Assembly: GCA_913775265.1 (NCBI GenBank)
Contig: CAJYJH010000065.1
Span: forward strand, 62,001-126,000
Reading direction: 5' to 3'
Length of the DNA stretch: 64,000 nt
From: an uncultured Mucilaginibacter sp.
GTDB lineage: Bacteria; Bacteroidota; Bacteroidia; Sphingobacteriales; Sphingobacteriaceae
Part shown: positions 18,310 through 27,069 of the stretch, one piece after another
How the letters are laid out: each line of letters begins with the position of its first letter
How positions within the stretch are numbered: position 1 is the first letter of the stretch
Made by a program: the position numbers and the translations under genes
Notes under the pieces: model-generated
The model's database searches: none
The model's input: the letters and a program-made list of their open reading frames with translations, nothing else
What the model was told of the DNA's origin: nothing

Positions 18310-19146
18310 CTATTTACTCACTATAATTTGCTGACCAATTTTGATGTTGTTATCCGGCAAATTATTTAACGCTCTGAGTTCGTCAACGGTAAGGCCAAAA
18401 CGCCGTGATACAGAATATAGTGTATCACCGGTTACAACGGTGTATAATTTATTAGCAGAGGTGCTACGAATAATGGAATCGTTAGCTGCTTTGCCTATTT
18501 TTTGATTGATCTGGCTCAGCACACGGTCTTCGCGTTTTATTTTTTGTATTTCGCCTTCCGGACGATCAAACTGGTCGAGGTGATACTTTTGAATGGCGTT
18601 GATGAGCAATTGAGGGTATTGCGGATTAGTAGCATAACCGGCTTCTTTTAGTCCGTAGGCCCAGCCTACGTAGTCGTTTTTATCAAGCTCAAACAATCGG
18701 GCGTAGCGTTTACGTTTCAAAAATTCGGAGTGGTCGCGGTAAGAATCCTCGGGGTTGTTGTACACCCTGAAGCAGTCGTTCACGTTGTCATCATCTTTAA
18801 AATAGCTGCGGCCTTTCCAGTCGGAGGTACATTTAATACCAAAATGATTATTGGCCACTTTAGCTAACTCGCCGTTGCCAAAGCCTGACTCAAATAGTCC
18901 TTGTGCTAAAGTGATGCTGGCAGGTATACCATACAGGTTCATTTCTTGTACGGCGATAGCTTTAAAACGATCAATGTATGAGTTTACCGTGTAAGTAGAG
19001 TATGAACCGATAGCCTGCCGGTTTTCGTTTTGTACGCGCTTGTTGTTTTCGCGCGCTACATCGGTAGAGCTAAATACTTTTTTACGGGTAGAACATGCCG
19101 ACAGCACCACCACCAACAAAAGCCAGTAACTTGTATTTTTTAACAC
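18310..19146 (-). CDS. Glucosaminidase lipoprotein with C-terminal LysM
   Basis: A 278-residue lipoprotein (lipobox VLSAC, Cys18) with a glucosaminidase/FlgJ-type domain (residues about 60-195; SITLAQGLFESGFGNGELA holds the catalytic Glu; also NNHFGIKC) and one C-terminal LysM motif (about 233-276, YTVVTGDTLYSVSRRFGL). It probably hydrolyses peptidoglycan glycan strands at the outer membrane or periplasm. A shorter paralogue lies 100 bases upstream on the same strand, which suggests local duplication followed by loss or gain of LysM. Confidence 0.88.
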   Translation of the reverse strand: MLKNTSYWLLLVVVLSACSTRKKVFSSTDVARENNKRVQNENRQAIGSYSTYTVNSYIDRFKAIAVQEMNLYGIPASITLAQGLFESGFGNGELAKVANNHFGIKCTSDWKGRSYFKDDDNVNDCFRVYNNPEDSYRDHSEFLKRKRYARLFELDKNDYVGWAYGLKEAGYATNPQYPQLLINAIQKYHLDQFDRPEGEIQKIKREDRVLSQINQKIGKAANDSIIRSTSANKLYTVVTGDTLYSVSRRFGLTVDELRALNNLPDNNIKIGQQIIVSK

Positions 19147-19246
19147 GAGTAAAATTTTAGGCTATAAAAGTAAAGCATTGCATCTTAGGAAGCAACGTCA
19201 AAGCTTACTTTATCAAAGAGTTATAGTAGCCGGATGCTGAAGCTGC

Positions 19247-19777
19247 TTAGTTACGCTTAGGCTCTGCTTTTACCGAATCGGGCTGCTCATCATAAGCATG
19301 CAATTCGTATTTGCGGATGAGACCTAAAACCTGGTTACCCCAGGCGCGGCTGCTGGCGTAACCACTACGCTGAATACCTTTTACCCAGCTTTTATAATCG
19401 TAATGAGTGAGGCTTTGTGCTAAATGGCTAAACTGCTTACGCTCAGTCATGATGCGGGCAAAATCCTGGAAAGAATCAGAAGCTGAATCGTATTGTTTAA
19501 AGGAGGAGTGTACACGCTTGCGTCCTGAATAAGATACGGGGCTTTTACCCTTCATCCCAAAATGATTATTCTGGGTACGTGCTAATTTGCTGTTTCCGCT
19601 GGCCGACTCGTGCATGGCTATAGCTAAAATGATGCTGGCAGGCACTCCGCTCTCGTGCATAATGCGAATGGCATTACTTTTGAACTTATCGATATAAGAC
19701 TGTGAGTTGCTATTGGTTTGTGCAGAAGCTGCAAAGGTGGATATTAGCAAACATGCAAACAGTAAGATTTTCTTCAT
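19247..19777 (-). CDS. Secreted glucosaminidase-domain protein
   Basis: A 176-residue protein with a signal peptide (cleavage near ASAQ) and a single glucosaminidase domain (ASIILAIAMHESASGNSKLA with the catalytic Glu; NNHFGMKG). It lacks a LysM domain and lipobox, unlike its downstream paralogue. It starts 3 bases after the O-methyltransferase stop, so it is likely co-transcribed with it. Role: peptidoglycan remodelling, inferred from the domain. Confidence 0.85.
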   Translation of the reverse strand: MKKILLFACLLISTFAASAQTNSNSQSYIDKFKSNAIRIMHESGVPASIILAIAMHESASGNSKLARTQNNHFGMKGKSPVSYSGRKRVHSSFKQYDSASDSFQDFARIMTERKQFSHLAQSLTHYDYKSWVKGIQRSGYASSRAWGNQVLGLIRKYELHAYDEQPDSVKAEPKRN

Positions 19778-19780
19778 AAT

Positions 19781-20419
19781 TTACTTCTTTCTGATGACGA
19801 GCACTCCGTCTCGCACAGGTAGTATTAGTTTTTCAACCTGTGTATTAACAGCAATGGCGTCATTTAGTTTTCTGAAAAGCTCGGTATCGGCATCTGTTGC
19901 CTCTCCGTACACTTTCGCTTTCCACAAAACGTTATCAATTATTATTAAACCTCCCGGCCTTATCTTGTCAATAATCAACTCAAAATAAGTCAAATTGCTT
20001 TTCTTATCTGCGTCGATAAAACAAATATCAAAAATTTGATCGGTAAATCCAAATATAACTTGCTTAGCATCACCTATATGCAATTCAATGCGGTCGGCAA
20101 AGCCTGCTAAGTCAAAGTTTTTGCGCAGGGTTTCTTCCTGCTCACAGTTCACTTCAATAGTGTGTATTTTGCCGCCTTCTGTCAGTCCTTCGGCCAGGCA
20201 AATGGTTGCATAGCCGGTAAATGAACCAATTTCCAAAATCAGTTTTGGGTTTACCAGTTTGCTTAACATACTTAGTAAACGGCCCTGGTAATGGCCCGAC
20301 AACATGTTAGGTTTTAATTGCTTTAAATGCGTTTCGCGATTGATCTTTTTTAGCGCTTCGGGCTCCGGGTCACAATGCGTTTCGAGGTAAAGCTGCAGTT
20401 GCGGATCTAATATTTCCAT
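19781..20419 (-). CDS. Class I SAM-dependent O-methyltransferase
   Basis: A 212-residue member of the catechol/caffeoyl-CoA O-methyltransferase family. The SAM motif is LILEIGSFTGYATICLAEGL (about residues 60-79), the acidic residue follows in HTIEVN, and the metal-binding Asp lies in ICFIDADKKS, with GGLIIIDNVLW after it. It would methylate a small phenolic or similar acceptor. It probably begins an operon with the glucosaminidase gene (3-base gap). A 28-base perfect palindrome lies 50-80 bases upstream. Confidence 0.87.
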   Translation of the reverse strand: MEILDPQLQLYLETHCDPEPEALKKINRETHLKQLKPNMLSGHYQGRLLSMLSKLVNPKLILEIGSFTGYATICLAEGLTEGGKIHTIEVNCEQEETLRKNFDLAGFADRIELHIGDAKQVIFGFTDQIFDICFIDADKKSNLTYFELIIDKIRPGGLIIIDNVLWKAKVYGEATDADTELFRKLNDAIAVNTQVEKLILPVRDGVLVIRKK

Positions 20420-20467
20420 CCGGCAAAGGTAGGGATTTTCACAGACGTGCTTTTAAAGAGGCTTTTG

Positions 20468-20495
20468 GCAGATGTTATTTTAAAATAACATCTGC
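20468..20495. repeat. 28-base perfect palindrome
   Basis: GCAGATGTTATTTT is followed directly by its reverse complement. It lies between the end of the orphan membrane gene and the start of the O-methyltransferase gene, both on the minus strand. There is no flanking T-run on either strand. It could be an operator for the methyltransferase or a weak terminator for the upstream gene. Confidence 0.6.
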
Positions 20496-20576
20496 ATGTA
20501 CTTAAATATTGAAATTCGATTTCTAAGACACTCTTAAATTGGTCGACTATCAAAGGAAGCACATATATTAGGTTAG

Positions 20577-21500
20577 TTATTTGATTTTCAAATATGATAC
20601 TAACTTAGTTTGTATTTGAAAGTAATCGATATCTTTTTCAAGTTCTCCGTAACTTAATTCTATTGCTTCTCCATAATTTCTGAAAATTTCACTTGTTCCT
20701 TTTTTGTAAACGTTCCATTTTCTGTTAATAAGTATCATCGTATTTAATAAATCATACATTTCTAAAAGGAAAACATTGCCTTTTTTTTGGTTGAAACTAC
20801 TTTTAATAAATTCTAACGAGGGTTTAATCAACTTTTCTATAGTATGTTGCGTGGTACTAACTTCTTCAGATTTATCGATAGACTCCGTCCAGGCGTTTCT
20901 GAAATCATTTAGTACTTTTATATATCTGGCATCTGAGTGATGTGTATCTTGCCCCACTTCTGAAACTTTTCGAAAAAATAATGCTTCAATTTTTAAAAAT
21001 GTACTGTTAAACTCTGAGTTTATAAGTTCCATAGATTTGTATGACTTCTCATACTTTTCTTTAAGTTCTGGTCCTACAACAGTTAAATAATTGACATTAG
21101 CAATTAAACTGTTAAACCTTAATAAGTTGTCTTTTCCAGTTGAATTGAAAACAAATGCTTTAATGGCTTTGTCAAAATTCAGATTATTTAGTCTTTCGTA
21201 CATGAGGGGAGAAGACTTAAATGGGACGGTATCAATGTACTTACTGTTCAACAAGTCATCCGCAAATTCTTGACAGCTTCTCGATTGCTCTTTCGTTCTG
21301 TTTTTTGCCGTTCGAACCCATGAAATAAATAGATTCCTATAAATTATATTCTCATCTCTTTTATCAATCTGAGATTTTCTCCATGTTAAAAAATAGCCGA
21401 GTAAGAATATTATGAAAGGGATCCAGCCTTTCGCCGATAAATTACTGAAAAAGATAGTAAGGCAATTAATAACATCATGAATTATTTGGAACAACTGCAT
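20577..21500 (-). CDS. Orphan single-pass membrane protein, not recognised
   Basis: A 307-residue protein with one N-terminal membrane segment (residues about 27-41, GWIPFIIFLLGYFLTW) and a long, mostly helical, charged cytoplasmic part. No known domain is seen. Base composition is clearly more AT-rich than in the neighbours, which suggests transfer. It begins 12 bases after the ruvX stop on the same strand, so it would be co-transcribed with ruvX. The single-TM plus helical layout is seen in some phage-defence accessory proteins, but nothing here shows that. Confidence 0.65.
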   Translation of the reverse strand: MQLFQIIHDVINCLTIFFSNLSAKGWIPFIIFLLGYFLTWRKSQIDKRDENIIYRNLFISWVRTAKNRTKEQSRSCQEFADDLLNSKYIDTVPFKSSPLMYERLNNLNFDKAIKAFVFNSTGKDNLLRFNSLIANVNYLTVVGPELKEKYEKSYKSMELINSEFNSTFLKIEALFFRKVSEVGQDTHHSDARYIKVLNDFRNAWTESIDKSEEVSTTQHTIEKLIKPSLEFIKSSFNQKKGNVFLLEMYDLLNTMILINRKWNVYKKGTSEIFRNYGEAIELSYGELEKDIDYFQIQTKLVSYLKIK

Positions 21501-21512
21501 GAGGTAAATTTA

Positions 21513-21935
21513 TTATCTTTTATATTCTCGTTGCTCCATCCAGGACTGCAGTAAGATCACTGCCGAAACTGTATCCACCAAAGCTTTATTCTGTCGGCCT
21601 GCTTTCTTAACACCACCGGCCAAAATAGCAGCCGAGGCCATTTTAGACGTAAACCGCTCGTCCATCATTTCTACAGGTATTTCGGGGAACGTCTTTTTTA
21701 ACAAGTTAACAAAGCCACGTACATGTACGGCCGATTGCGAAGGCGTATTGTCCATTTGCTTGGGTTCGCCCACTACAAAGGTTTCTATTTGCTCGCTTTG
21801 TAAGTACTTTTTCAGGTAGTTGATGATGTCTTTGGGGTGAATGTTGTCCAGCCCGGTGGCAATCATTTGCAGCGGGTCGGTTACGGCAATGCCAATGCGT
21901 TTGGTACCATAATCAAAAGACATTACCCGGGCCAT
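21513..21935 (-). CDS. ruvX: Holliday junction resolvase RuvX (YqgF)
   Basis: A 140-residue YqgF-type RNase H-fold nuclease. It has MSFDYGTKRIGIAV (catalytic Asp), FVVGEPKQ, MDERFTS and a C-terminal Asp in KALVDTVSAVILLQ. The family is linked to Holliday junction resolution and, in E. coli, to 16S rRNA maturation. Length is normal. Its downstream neighbour is an AT-rich orphan gene. Confidence 0.93.
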   Translation of the reverse strand: MARVMSFDYGTKRIGIAVTDPLQMIATGLDNIHPKDIINYLKKYLQSEQIETFVVGEPKQMDNTPSQSAVHVRGFVNLLKKTFPEIPVEMMDERFTSKMASAAILAGGVKKAGRQNKALVDTVSAVILLQSWMEQREYKR

Positions 21936-22092
21936 ATATAGTTTTTATCAGTTATTGAACGTAGTTACGATAATTGCAAACTTACTAATTGCAACGCAGT
22001 CTAGGCTTAATTAACATTCAACAGTATTGTCATTACTCATCTCCTAACGTACAATTGATAACGCACTAATAAAAAATTTATATCTTGCACCA

Positions 22093-23232
22093 ATGCAGTT
22101 TAAAGATATTGTAGGGCAGCAAGCTGTAAAGCAACGTTTATTGAACACTGTTCATGAGAACAGGGTTAGTCATGCGCAATTGTTTTTGGGACCAGAAGGT
22201 TCCGGATCATTGGCGTTGGCGGTTGCTTATGCGCAATATCTATCATGCGAAGATCGGCAAGCCGAAGATTCGTGCGGGGTGTGTGCTTCCTGCCGTAAAT
22301 ATGAAAAGCTGGTACACCCCGATCTGCATTTCTCATACCCGTTCTTCGCTTCCGACAAAAATGATACGGCCTTAAGCTTCATCGAACAATGGCGCGAGGC
22401 ACTGTTAACTCATCCATATTTAAGCCTTGATATATGGCGCGGGTACTTGGAAGCCGAAAACAAACAGGCCAATATTAATATTGCCGAGTGCCATCAAATT
22501 ATTAAAAAACTGAGTTTAAAGCCATTCGAGTCGGTTTATAAAATATTGATCTTATGGCTGCCGGAATACTTGGATAAGGAAGGCAATACACTGCTTAAAA
22601 TTATTGAAGAGCCGCAGCCCAACACGGTGTTTTTACTGGTTGCTCAAAATCAGGATCAGATTCTGAATACCATTTTATCTCGTACGCAACTGGTTAAAAT
22701 ACCTGGCTTGGGGTACGAGGATGTACGCAATTACTTGGTGAACGAACGTGGTGTGCCTGCTAAAGCGGCCGAAGAGGCCGCTTACCTGAGTAACGGCAAT
22801 TTAACAGAAGCGTTAAGTATGCTGCAACAGGAAACCAACAGCTTTCATGCTGATTTTGTAGACTGGCTGCGCAACTGCTATGGTAACAAAGGCCTCAATA
22901 TTATGAAGTTTGTGGAAGTTAAAGCCAAGGCCGGGCGCGAACCGCAAAAGAACTTTATACGTTATGGCATCAACTATATACGCGAGTGTTGTTTGTTACT
23001 GGGCGGTGCCGGTAGCTTGGTGCATTTGCCTGCGGCCGAAAAGGAAACGGCTCAAAAAATGGCAGGCGTAATGAATATGGAAATGGCCGAGGCCATTAGC
23101 GAAGTGCTCGAGAAAGCGCACTACGCCGTTGAACGAAATGCAAATCCTAAAATTTTGTTTTTAGATGTATCTTTGCAGATTATAAAAATATTACACTTTA
23201 AAATCATCCCGAAAGGGAATCAATATATATAA
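22093..23232 (+). CDS. holB: DNA polymerase III delta prime subunit
   Basis: A 379-residue clamp-loader subunit. The AAA+ domain has a degenerate P-loop GPEGSGSLALA (no Lys), as expected for delta prime, which does not hydrolyse ATP, while the four-Cys zinc module is kept (Cys residues in SCEDRQAEDSCGVCASCRK). The sensor region EEPQPNTVFLL and LSRTQLVKIPG follow. A TATCTTG-like element ends only 5 bases before the ATG. It begins the conserved Bacteroidota order holB-ricT-gldH; ricT follows 6 bases after its stop. Confidence 0.9.
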   Translation: MQFKDIVGQQAVKQRLLNTVHENRVSHAQLFLGPEGSGSLALAVAYAQYLSCEDRQAEDSCGVCASCRKYEKLVHPDLHFSYPFFASDKNDTALSFIEQWREALLTHPYLSLDIWRGYLEAENKQANINIAECHQIIKKLSLKPFESVYKILILWLPEYLDKEGNTLLKIIEEPQPNTVFLLVAQNQDQILNTILSRTQLVKIPGLGYEDVRNYLVNERGVPAKAAEEAAYLSNGNLTEALSMLQQETNSFHADFVDWLRNCYGNKGLNIMKFVEVKAKAGREPQKNFIRYGINYIRECCLLLGGAGSLVHLPAAEKETAQKMAGVMNMEMAEAISEVLEKAHYAVERNANPKILFLDVSLQIIKILHFKIIPKGNQYI

Positions 23233-23238
23233 CTTAAA

Positions 23239-24753
23239 ATGGGATGTGGAAGTTGCTCAACCGGGGGCGGATGCACACCGGCAGGCTGTAAAAGCAATGG
23301 GTCATGCATGACCAATGGCTGCAGCAAGCTTGATGTGTATGATTGGCTGGCGCATATGGATATGCCGTCGAGCTACAAGCCTTTCCAGGTGGTTGAGATA
23401 AAATTTAAAGGATCGCGTAAGGATTTTTATCTGAACGCCGACAATATATACCTCGAATCGGGCGAACTGGTGGCCGTTGAAACCGCAACAGGCGGGTACG
23501 ACATCGGCCACGTATCGCTAACCGGCGAACTGGTGCGTATGCAAATGGTGAAGCGCCACGTTAAAGAGGCGGATGTTGCCAAGAAAATTTACCGCCGTGC
23601 TACGCCTGCCGACGTAGATAAATGGAAGATGGCCAAAGAGCTGGAGTGGGAAACCATGCACCGTGCCCGCAAACTGGCGCTCGACCTTAATTTATCTATG
23701 AAGATAAGCGACGTAGATTACCAGGGCGATAAAACCAAGGCTACATTTTATTACACTGCCGAAGGACGGGTGGATTTTAGAGAGCTGATCAAAAAAATGG
23801 CTGAGGCGTTCCGTATTCGTATCGAGATGCGGCAGATCGGTATGCGCCAGGAGGCCAGCCGTTTAGGCGGTATTGGTTCCTGCGGACGTGAACTGTGCTG
23901 CTCTACTTGGTTAACCGATTTTAAAACGGTTTCTACGTCAGCAGCGCGTTATCAAAACTTGTCTTTAAACACCTTAAAGCTGGCCGGCCAATGCGGTAAG
24001 CTCAAATGCTGTTTAAATTATGAGCTGGATGGCTATATGGATGCGCTGAAACATATACCTGATAACGTTAATGTTTTACGCACCGAAAAAGGCGATGCCA
24101 GGTTGCAAAAAACGGATATTTTTAAACGGATGATGTGGTTTAGCCTGCCTGGTGCAGAAAATTGGATTCCGCTTACCATTGCCCGCGTTAAAGAAGTACA
24201 GCGTTTAAACAAAGAAGGCATCACCCCTGAAGAGCTTGACGACGTTACCGAAGTTAAAGCTGCACCAGTTAAAGTGCTGGATTATGAAAACGTAGTAGGG
24301 CAAGATAGCCTAACCCGTTTAGACGAGCGTAGCCAGCAAAACCGTAACAACAAAAAGAAAAAGAATAAAAAGCCAGGCGCACCGCAAGCAAACGGACAAC
24401 CGCAGCAGGCTCAAGGTGGTGACAGAAAGCCACAGGGAAACAATAATAGCAATAATCAGCAACAGCCTGCTGCCGATAAAAAGCCACAGAACAATCAGCA
24501 AAGGCCAAAGAATCAGCCAAAGCAGGGCACCCAACCAAGGCCTGACAATCAGGGCAAACCCAATAATGCGCCACGTCAAAATACACCGGTAACGGCAGCT
24601 ATGGCAAGTGATGCAAAACCGGTAGACGGTGCAACTGAAGGTGCAAAAACCGGTGGCGATGGTACCAAGCGTAACAATCGCAGGCACCGGCCCAACCGTA
24701 ACCGCGGCAATAACAACAATAATAGCCAGCAACCTAACGCTCCGCAAGCATGA
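23239..24753 (+). CDS. ricT: PSP1/RicT family iron-sulfur regulatory protein
   Basis: A 504-residue PSP1-domain protein of the RicT (YaaT) family, which in Bacillus forms a complex carrying iron-sulfur clusters that acts in RNA maturation and development. The first 28 residues carry six Cys (3, 6, 12, 17, 23, 28); the PSP1 core (about 50-260) has the paired motifs CGRELCC and CGKLKCC. From about residue 368 the protein becomes a low-complexity Asn/Gln/Pro/Lys tail ending in RRHRPNRNRG-type basic sequence, unlike the compact Bacillus protein. Its stop overlaps the gldH start (ATGA). Confidence 0.88.
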   Translation: MGCGSCSTGGGCTPAGCKSNGSCMTNGCSKLDVYDWLAHMDMPSSYKPFQVVEIKFKGSRKDFYLNADNIYLESGELVAVETATGGYDIGHVSLTGELVRMQMVKRHVKEADVAKKIYRRATPADVDKWKMAKELEWETMHRARKLALDLNLSMKISDVDYQGDKTKATFYYTAEGRVDFRELIKKMAEAFRIRIEMRQIGMRQEASRLGGIGSCGRELCCSTWLTDFKTVSTSAARYQNLSLNTLKLAGQCGKLKCCLNYELDGYMDALKHIPDNVNVLRTEKGDARLQKTDIFKRMMWFSLPGAENWIPLTIARVKEVQRLNKEGITPEELDDVTEVKAAPVKVLDYENVVGQDSLTRLDERSQQNRNNKKKKNKKPGAPQANGQPQQAQGGDRKPQGNNNSNNQQQPAADKKPQNNQQRPKNQPKQGTQPRPDNQGKPNNAPRQNTPVTAAMASDAKPVDGATEGAKTGGDGTKRNNRRHRPNRNRGNNNNNSQQPNAPQA

Positions 24754-25295
24754 AGTTAGCCGCAATTAATAAAGCATTTGTACAACCATCTGTTGCTACT
24801 GCACGTAGCAACAGATGCTTTTTAAACTACGGATTTTCTTGTTTTATTATTGCTCTGCTTTTTGCCTTTACCGGTTGCTCAGACCCCAAGCGGGTGATGG
24901 ACGAGAGTATATCTATTGCTAATCATAACTGGATTTACGGTAACAAAATAAAGTTTGATGTAGACATTAAAGATGCGCAGGTATCTTATAATTTGTACTT
25001 AAACGTGCGGGTAACTTCTGCTTACCGGTATTCTAATATGTTTGTGCTGGTTTATCAAAGCCAAGGGCCTACTAAAAAAGCTACCACAACCCGTTACGAG
25101 TTAAAGCTGGCCAGCCCAACGGGCGAGTGGTTAGGCAAAGGTTCGGGTAGTATGTACAGTTACCAAATTCCTTTTAAGCAGCAATACCATTTCCCGGTTG
25201 CGGGTAAATACCACTTTGAAATTGAGCAAAACATGCGCGACAACCCACTACGTTCGGTAAGTGATGTGGGTTTACGGGTAGAAAAGTCGGAGTAA
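24750..25295 (+). CDS. gldH: Gliding motility lipoprotein GldH
   Basis: A 181-residue lipoprotein matching GldH of Bacteroidota gliding/type IX secretion gene sets: a lipobox FTGC (Cys43), then SDPKRVMDESISIANHNW and a beta-rich C-terminal half (YHFPVAGKYHFEIEQNMR). The ATG at 24750 overlaps the ricT stop; no other in-frame ATG, GTG or TTG precedes the signal sequence. The region before the lipobox is unusually long (42 residues), and codons 13-25 form a perfect hairpin followed by five T. GldH is needed for gliding in Flavobacterium; many non-gliding relatives keep it. Confidence 0.88.
   Translation: MKLAAINKAFVQPSVATARSNRCFLNYGFSCFIIALLFAFTGCSDPKRVMDESISIANHNWIYGNKIKFDVDIKDAQVSYNLYLNVRVTSAYRYSNMFVLVYQSQGPTKKATTTRYELKLASPTGEWLGKGSGSMYSYQIPFKQQYHFPVAGKYHFEIEQNMRDNPLRSVSDVGLRVEKSE
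24787..24823 (+). terminator. Terminator-like hairpin inside the gldH 5' coding region
   Basis: A perfect 13-base-pair stem (24787-24799 with 24805-24817) with loop TGCAC is followed by CTTTTT. It begins 34 bases after the ricT stop and lies fully within codons 13-25 of gldH. By sequence it is a canonical intrinsic terminator; translation of gldH would cover it. Confidence 0.75.
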
Positions 25296-25355
25296 GCACG
25301 CCTTTTTACCATCAAACAGTTTTGGGTTTATCCTGTTGAGAAATAAACAGAGATC

Positions 25356-25601
25356 ATGAAAAAGCTATTTTTTGTTGTAATGATAGGTGTTGCTACGTTA
25401 ACTGCTTGCAAAAGCTCGACCAGTAAAACCGGTGGTGATGTAGCCGATTCAGGATCTCATGGCAATTCTGGCCCGGTAGATACCGGCAAATCGGCCGGAT
25501 CGGGCACCATGTCCGGTAATTCAACCGGCGGAACCGATACCAGCACTATTGGCCGGGGCGTTGCCACGCCGCAAACCGATACCACGCCGGTTAAGCCGTA
25601 A
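25356..25601 (+). CDS. Small Gly/Ser/Thr-rich lipoprotein
   Basis: An 81-residue lipoprotein: signal peptide and lipobox LTAC (Cys18), followed by a disordered Gly/Ser/Thr/Asp-rich mature part (SGSHGNSGP, TGGTDTSTIG). It resembles the many surface-exposed or periplasmic low-complexity lipoproteins of Bacteroidota. It lies 60 bases after gldH. No function can be inferred. Confidence 0.65.
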   Translation: MKKLFFVVMIGVATLTACKSSTSKTGGDVADSGSHGNSGPVDTGKSAGSGTMSGNSTGGTDTSTIGRGVATPQTDTTPVKP

Positions 25602-25659
25602 TCAAATAAAATTAGTATTATTCAGAAATCCTTCTTTCATTTGCTAAAAATTTTATCGG

Positions 25660-27057
25660 ATGAGTGTAGGGATTTTGGCTATTGCCGTAGTGATATTGTT
25701 GATTGCTGTCTTTCTATTTGTCAGCAAGGGAAAGGATAGTGCAAATGGCATTTCGGCTGACGAATTTAATCAGCTTAGAAAAGACAACGAGCAACTAAAT
25801 ATAAATCTGCGTGTTGCCGAAGAAAAAGTCAAAAGTGCTTACGCCGAAAAAGACAGCATTACTCAACTGCTGAAAGAAGAAAACATCAAGCTGGCCGATC
25901 AGTTAATGTTTGAACGCCAGGAATTGGCCCAGGTAAGCCAGACACTCGAAAGTACCCGCGCTTACTATAAAGCACAGCAGGAAAAACTACAGGAACAGAA
26001 AGTAGAGATAGAACAAACCCGTCAGCATTTTCAGCGTGAGTTTGAAAACGTAGCTGAGAAGCTGCTCAAAGAAAAATCACGTGAGTTTCTGGATGTCAAC
26101 AAAAATAACCTCGACCACATCCTGAATCCGCTTAAAGAAAATATCAAGGCTTTTGAAGACAAGGTAGACAAAGTATACAACATGGAAGCTGCCGACCGTA
26201 ATACGCTAAAGGGCGTAATTACGCAATTGATGGAGCTGAATAAGCAGATCAGCAGCGAAGCTCAAAACCTGACCAAAGCCCTGAAAGGCGATACCAAAAA
26301 ACAAGGTAATTGGGGGGAGTTTATCCTGGAAAAAGTGCTGGAGCGGTCGGGACTGGTAAAAGACCGGGAGTACCGCATCCAAGCCAGCCACCAGGCACAG
26401 GATGGCACACGCTTTCAGCCCGATGTGGTGATTGATTTACCGGATGATAAGCACTTGGTCATTGATTCTAAAGTATCGCTGATTGCCTATGAGCGTTTAG
26501 TGAACTGCGAAACTGAAGAAGACCGTAAACTGCACGCCCGGGCACATGTAGAGTCGTTGCGCAGCCACGTGCAAGGTTTATCAGCTAAAAACTATCACGA
26601 TCTCCAAAAAATAAATTCGCCCGATTTTGTGCTGCTGTTCGTACCTATCGAATCATCATTCAGCTTTGCTGTACAGTTGGATGCCGATTTGTTCAACGAT
26701 GCCTGGGATAAACGCGTAGTCATCGTTAGCCCGTCTACTTTGCTGGCTACACTGCGTACCATTGCCAGCATGTGGAAACAAGAGCGCCAAAACCGCAACG
26801 TGATGGAAATAGCCCGCCTGAGCGGCGAGATGTACGACAAGTTTGTGGGCTTTTTAACCGACATGGACAGCATTGGCCGTAACCTCAAGCTCAGCCAGGA
26901 TGCTTATGACAAAGCTATCAACAAACTGAGTGATGGCCGCGGTAACCTGACCATCACTGCCGAAAAAATTAAAAAGTTAGGCGCTAAAGCCAACAAGCAA
27001 ATCGAAAATAAATACATCAGCGAAGCTGAGTTTCTGCCCGAAAGTAAAACAGAGTAA
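25660..27057 (+). CDS. rmuC: DNA recombination protein RmuC
   Basis: A 465-residue RmuC homologue. An N-terminal membrane anchor (residues about 4-24) is followed by a long coiled coil (about 35-200) and the conserved nuclease-like domain (GNWGEFILEKVLERSGL, FQPDVVIDLPDDKHLVIDSKVSL, ESSFSFAV). RmuC limits inversions at short inverted repeats in E. coli. The Asp/Lys motif PDVVI...DSKV is that of the PD-(D/E)XK fold. It converges with the MscS channel with 12 bases between. Confidence 0.93.
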   Translation: MSVGILAIAVVILLIAVFLFVSKGKDSANGISADEFNQLRKDNEQLNINLRVAEEKVKSAYAEKDSITQLLKEENIKLADQLMFERQELAQVSQTLESTRAYYKAQQEKLQEQKVEIEQTRQHFQREFENVAEKLLKEKSREFLDVNKNNLDHILNPLKENIKAFEDKVDKVYNMEAADRNTLKGVITQLMELNKQISSEAQNLTKALKGDTKKQGNWGEFILEKVLERSGLVKDREYRIQASHQAQDGTRFQPDVVIDLPDDKHLVIDSKVSLIAYERLVNCETEEDRKLHARAHVESLRSHVQGLSAKNYHDLQKINSPDFVLLFVPIESSFSFAVQLDADLFNDAWDKRVVIVSPSTLLATLRTIASMWKQERQNRNVMEIARLSGEMYDKFVGFLTDMDSIGRNLKLSQDAYDKAINKLSDGRGNLTITAEKIKKLGAKANKQIENKYISEAEFLPESKTE

Positions 27058-27069
27058 ATGCCCGTCAGG

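Noticed and set aside
20577-21500. Orphan gene as part of a defence system
   Set aside because: No partner gene, nuclease or sensor domain is adjacent; the only evidence is base composition and layout.
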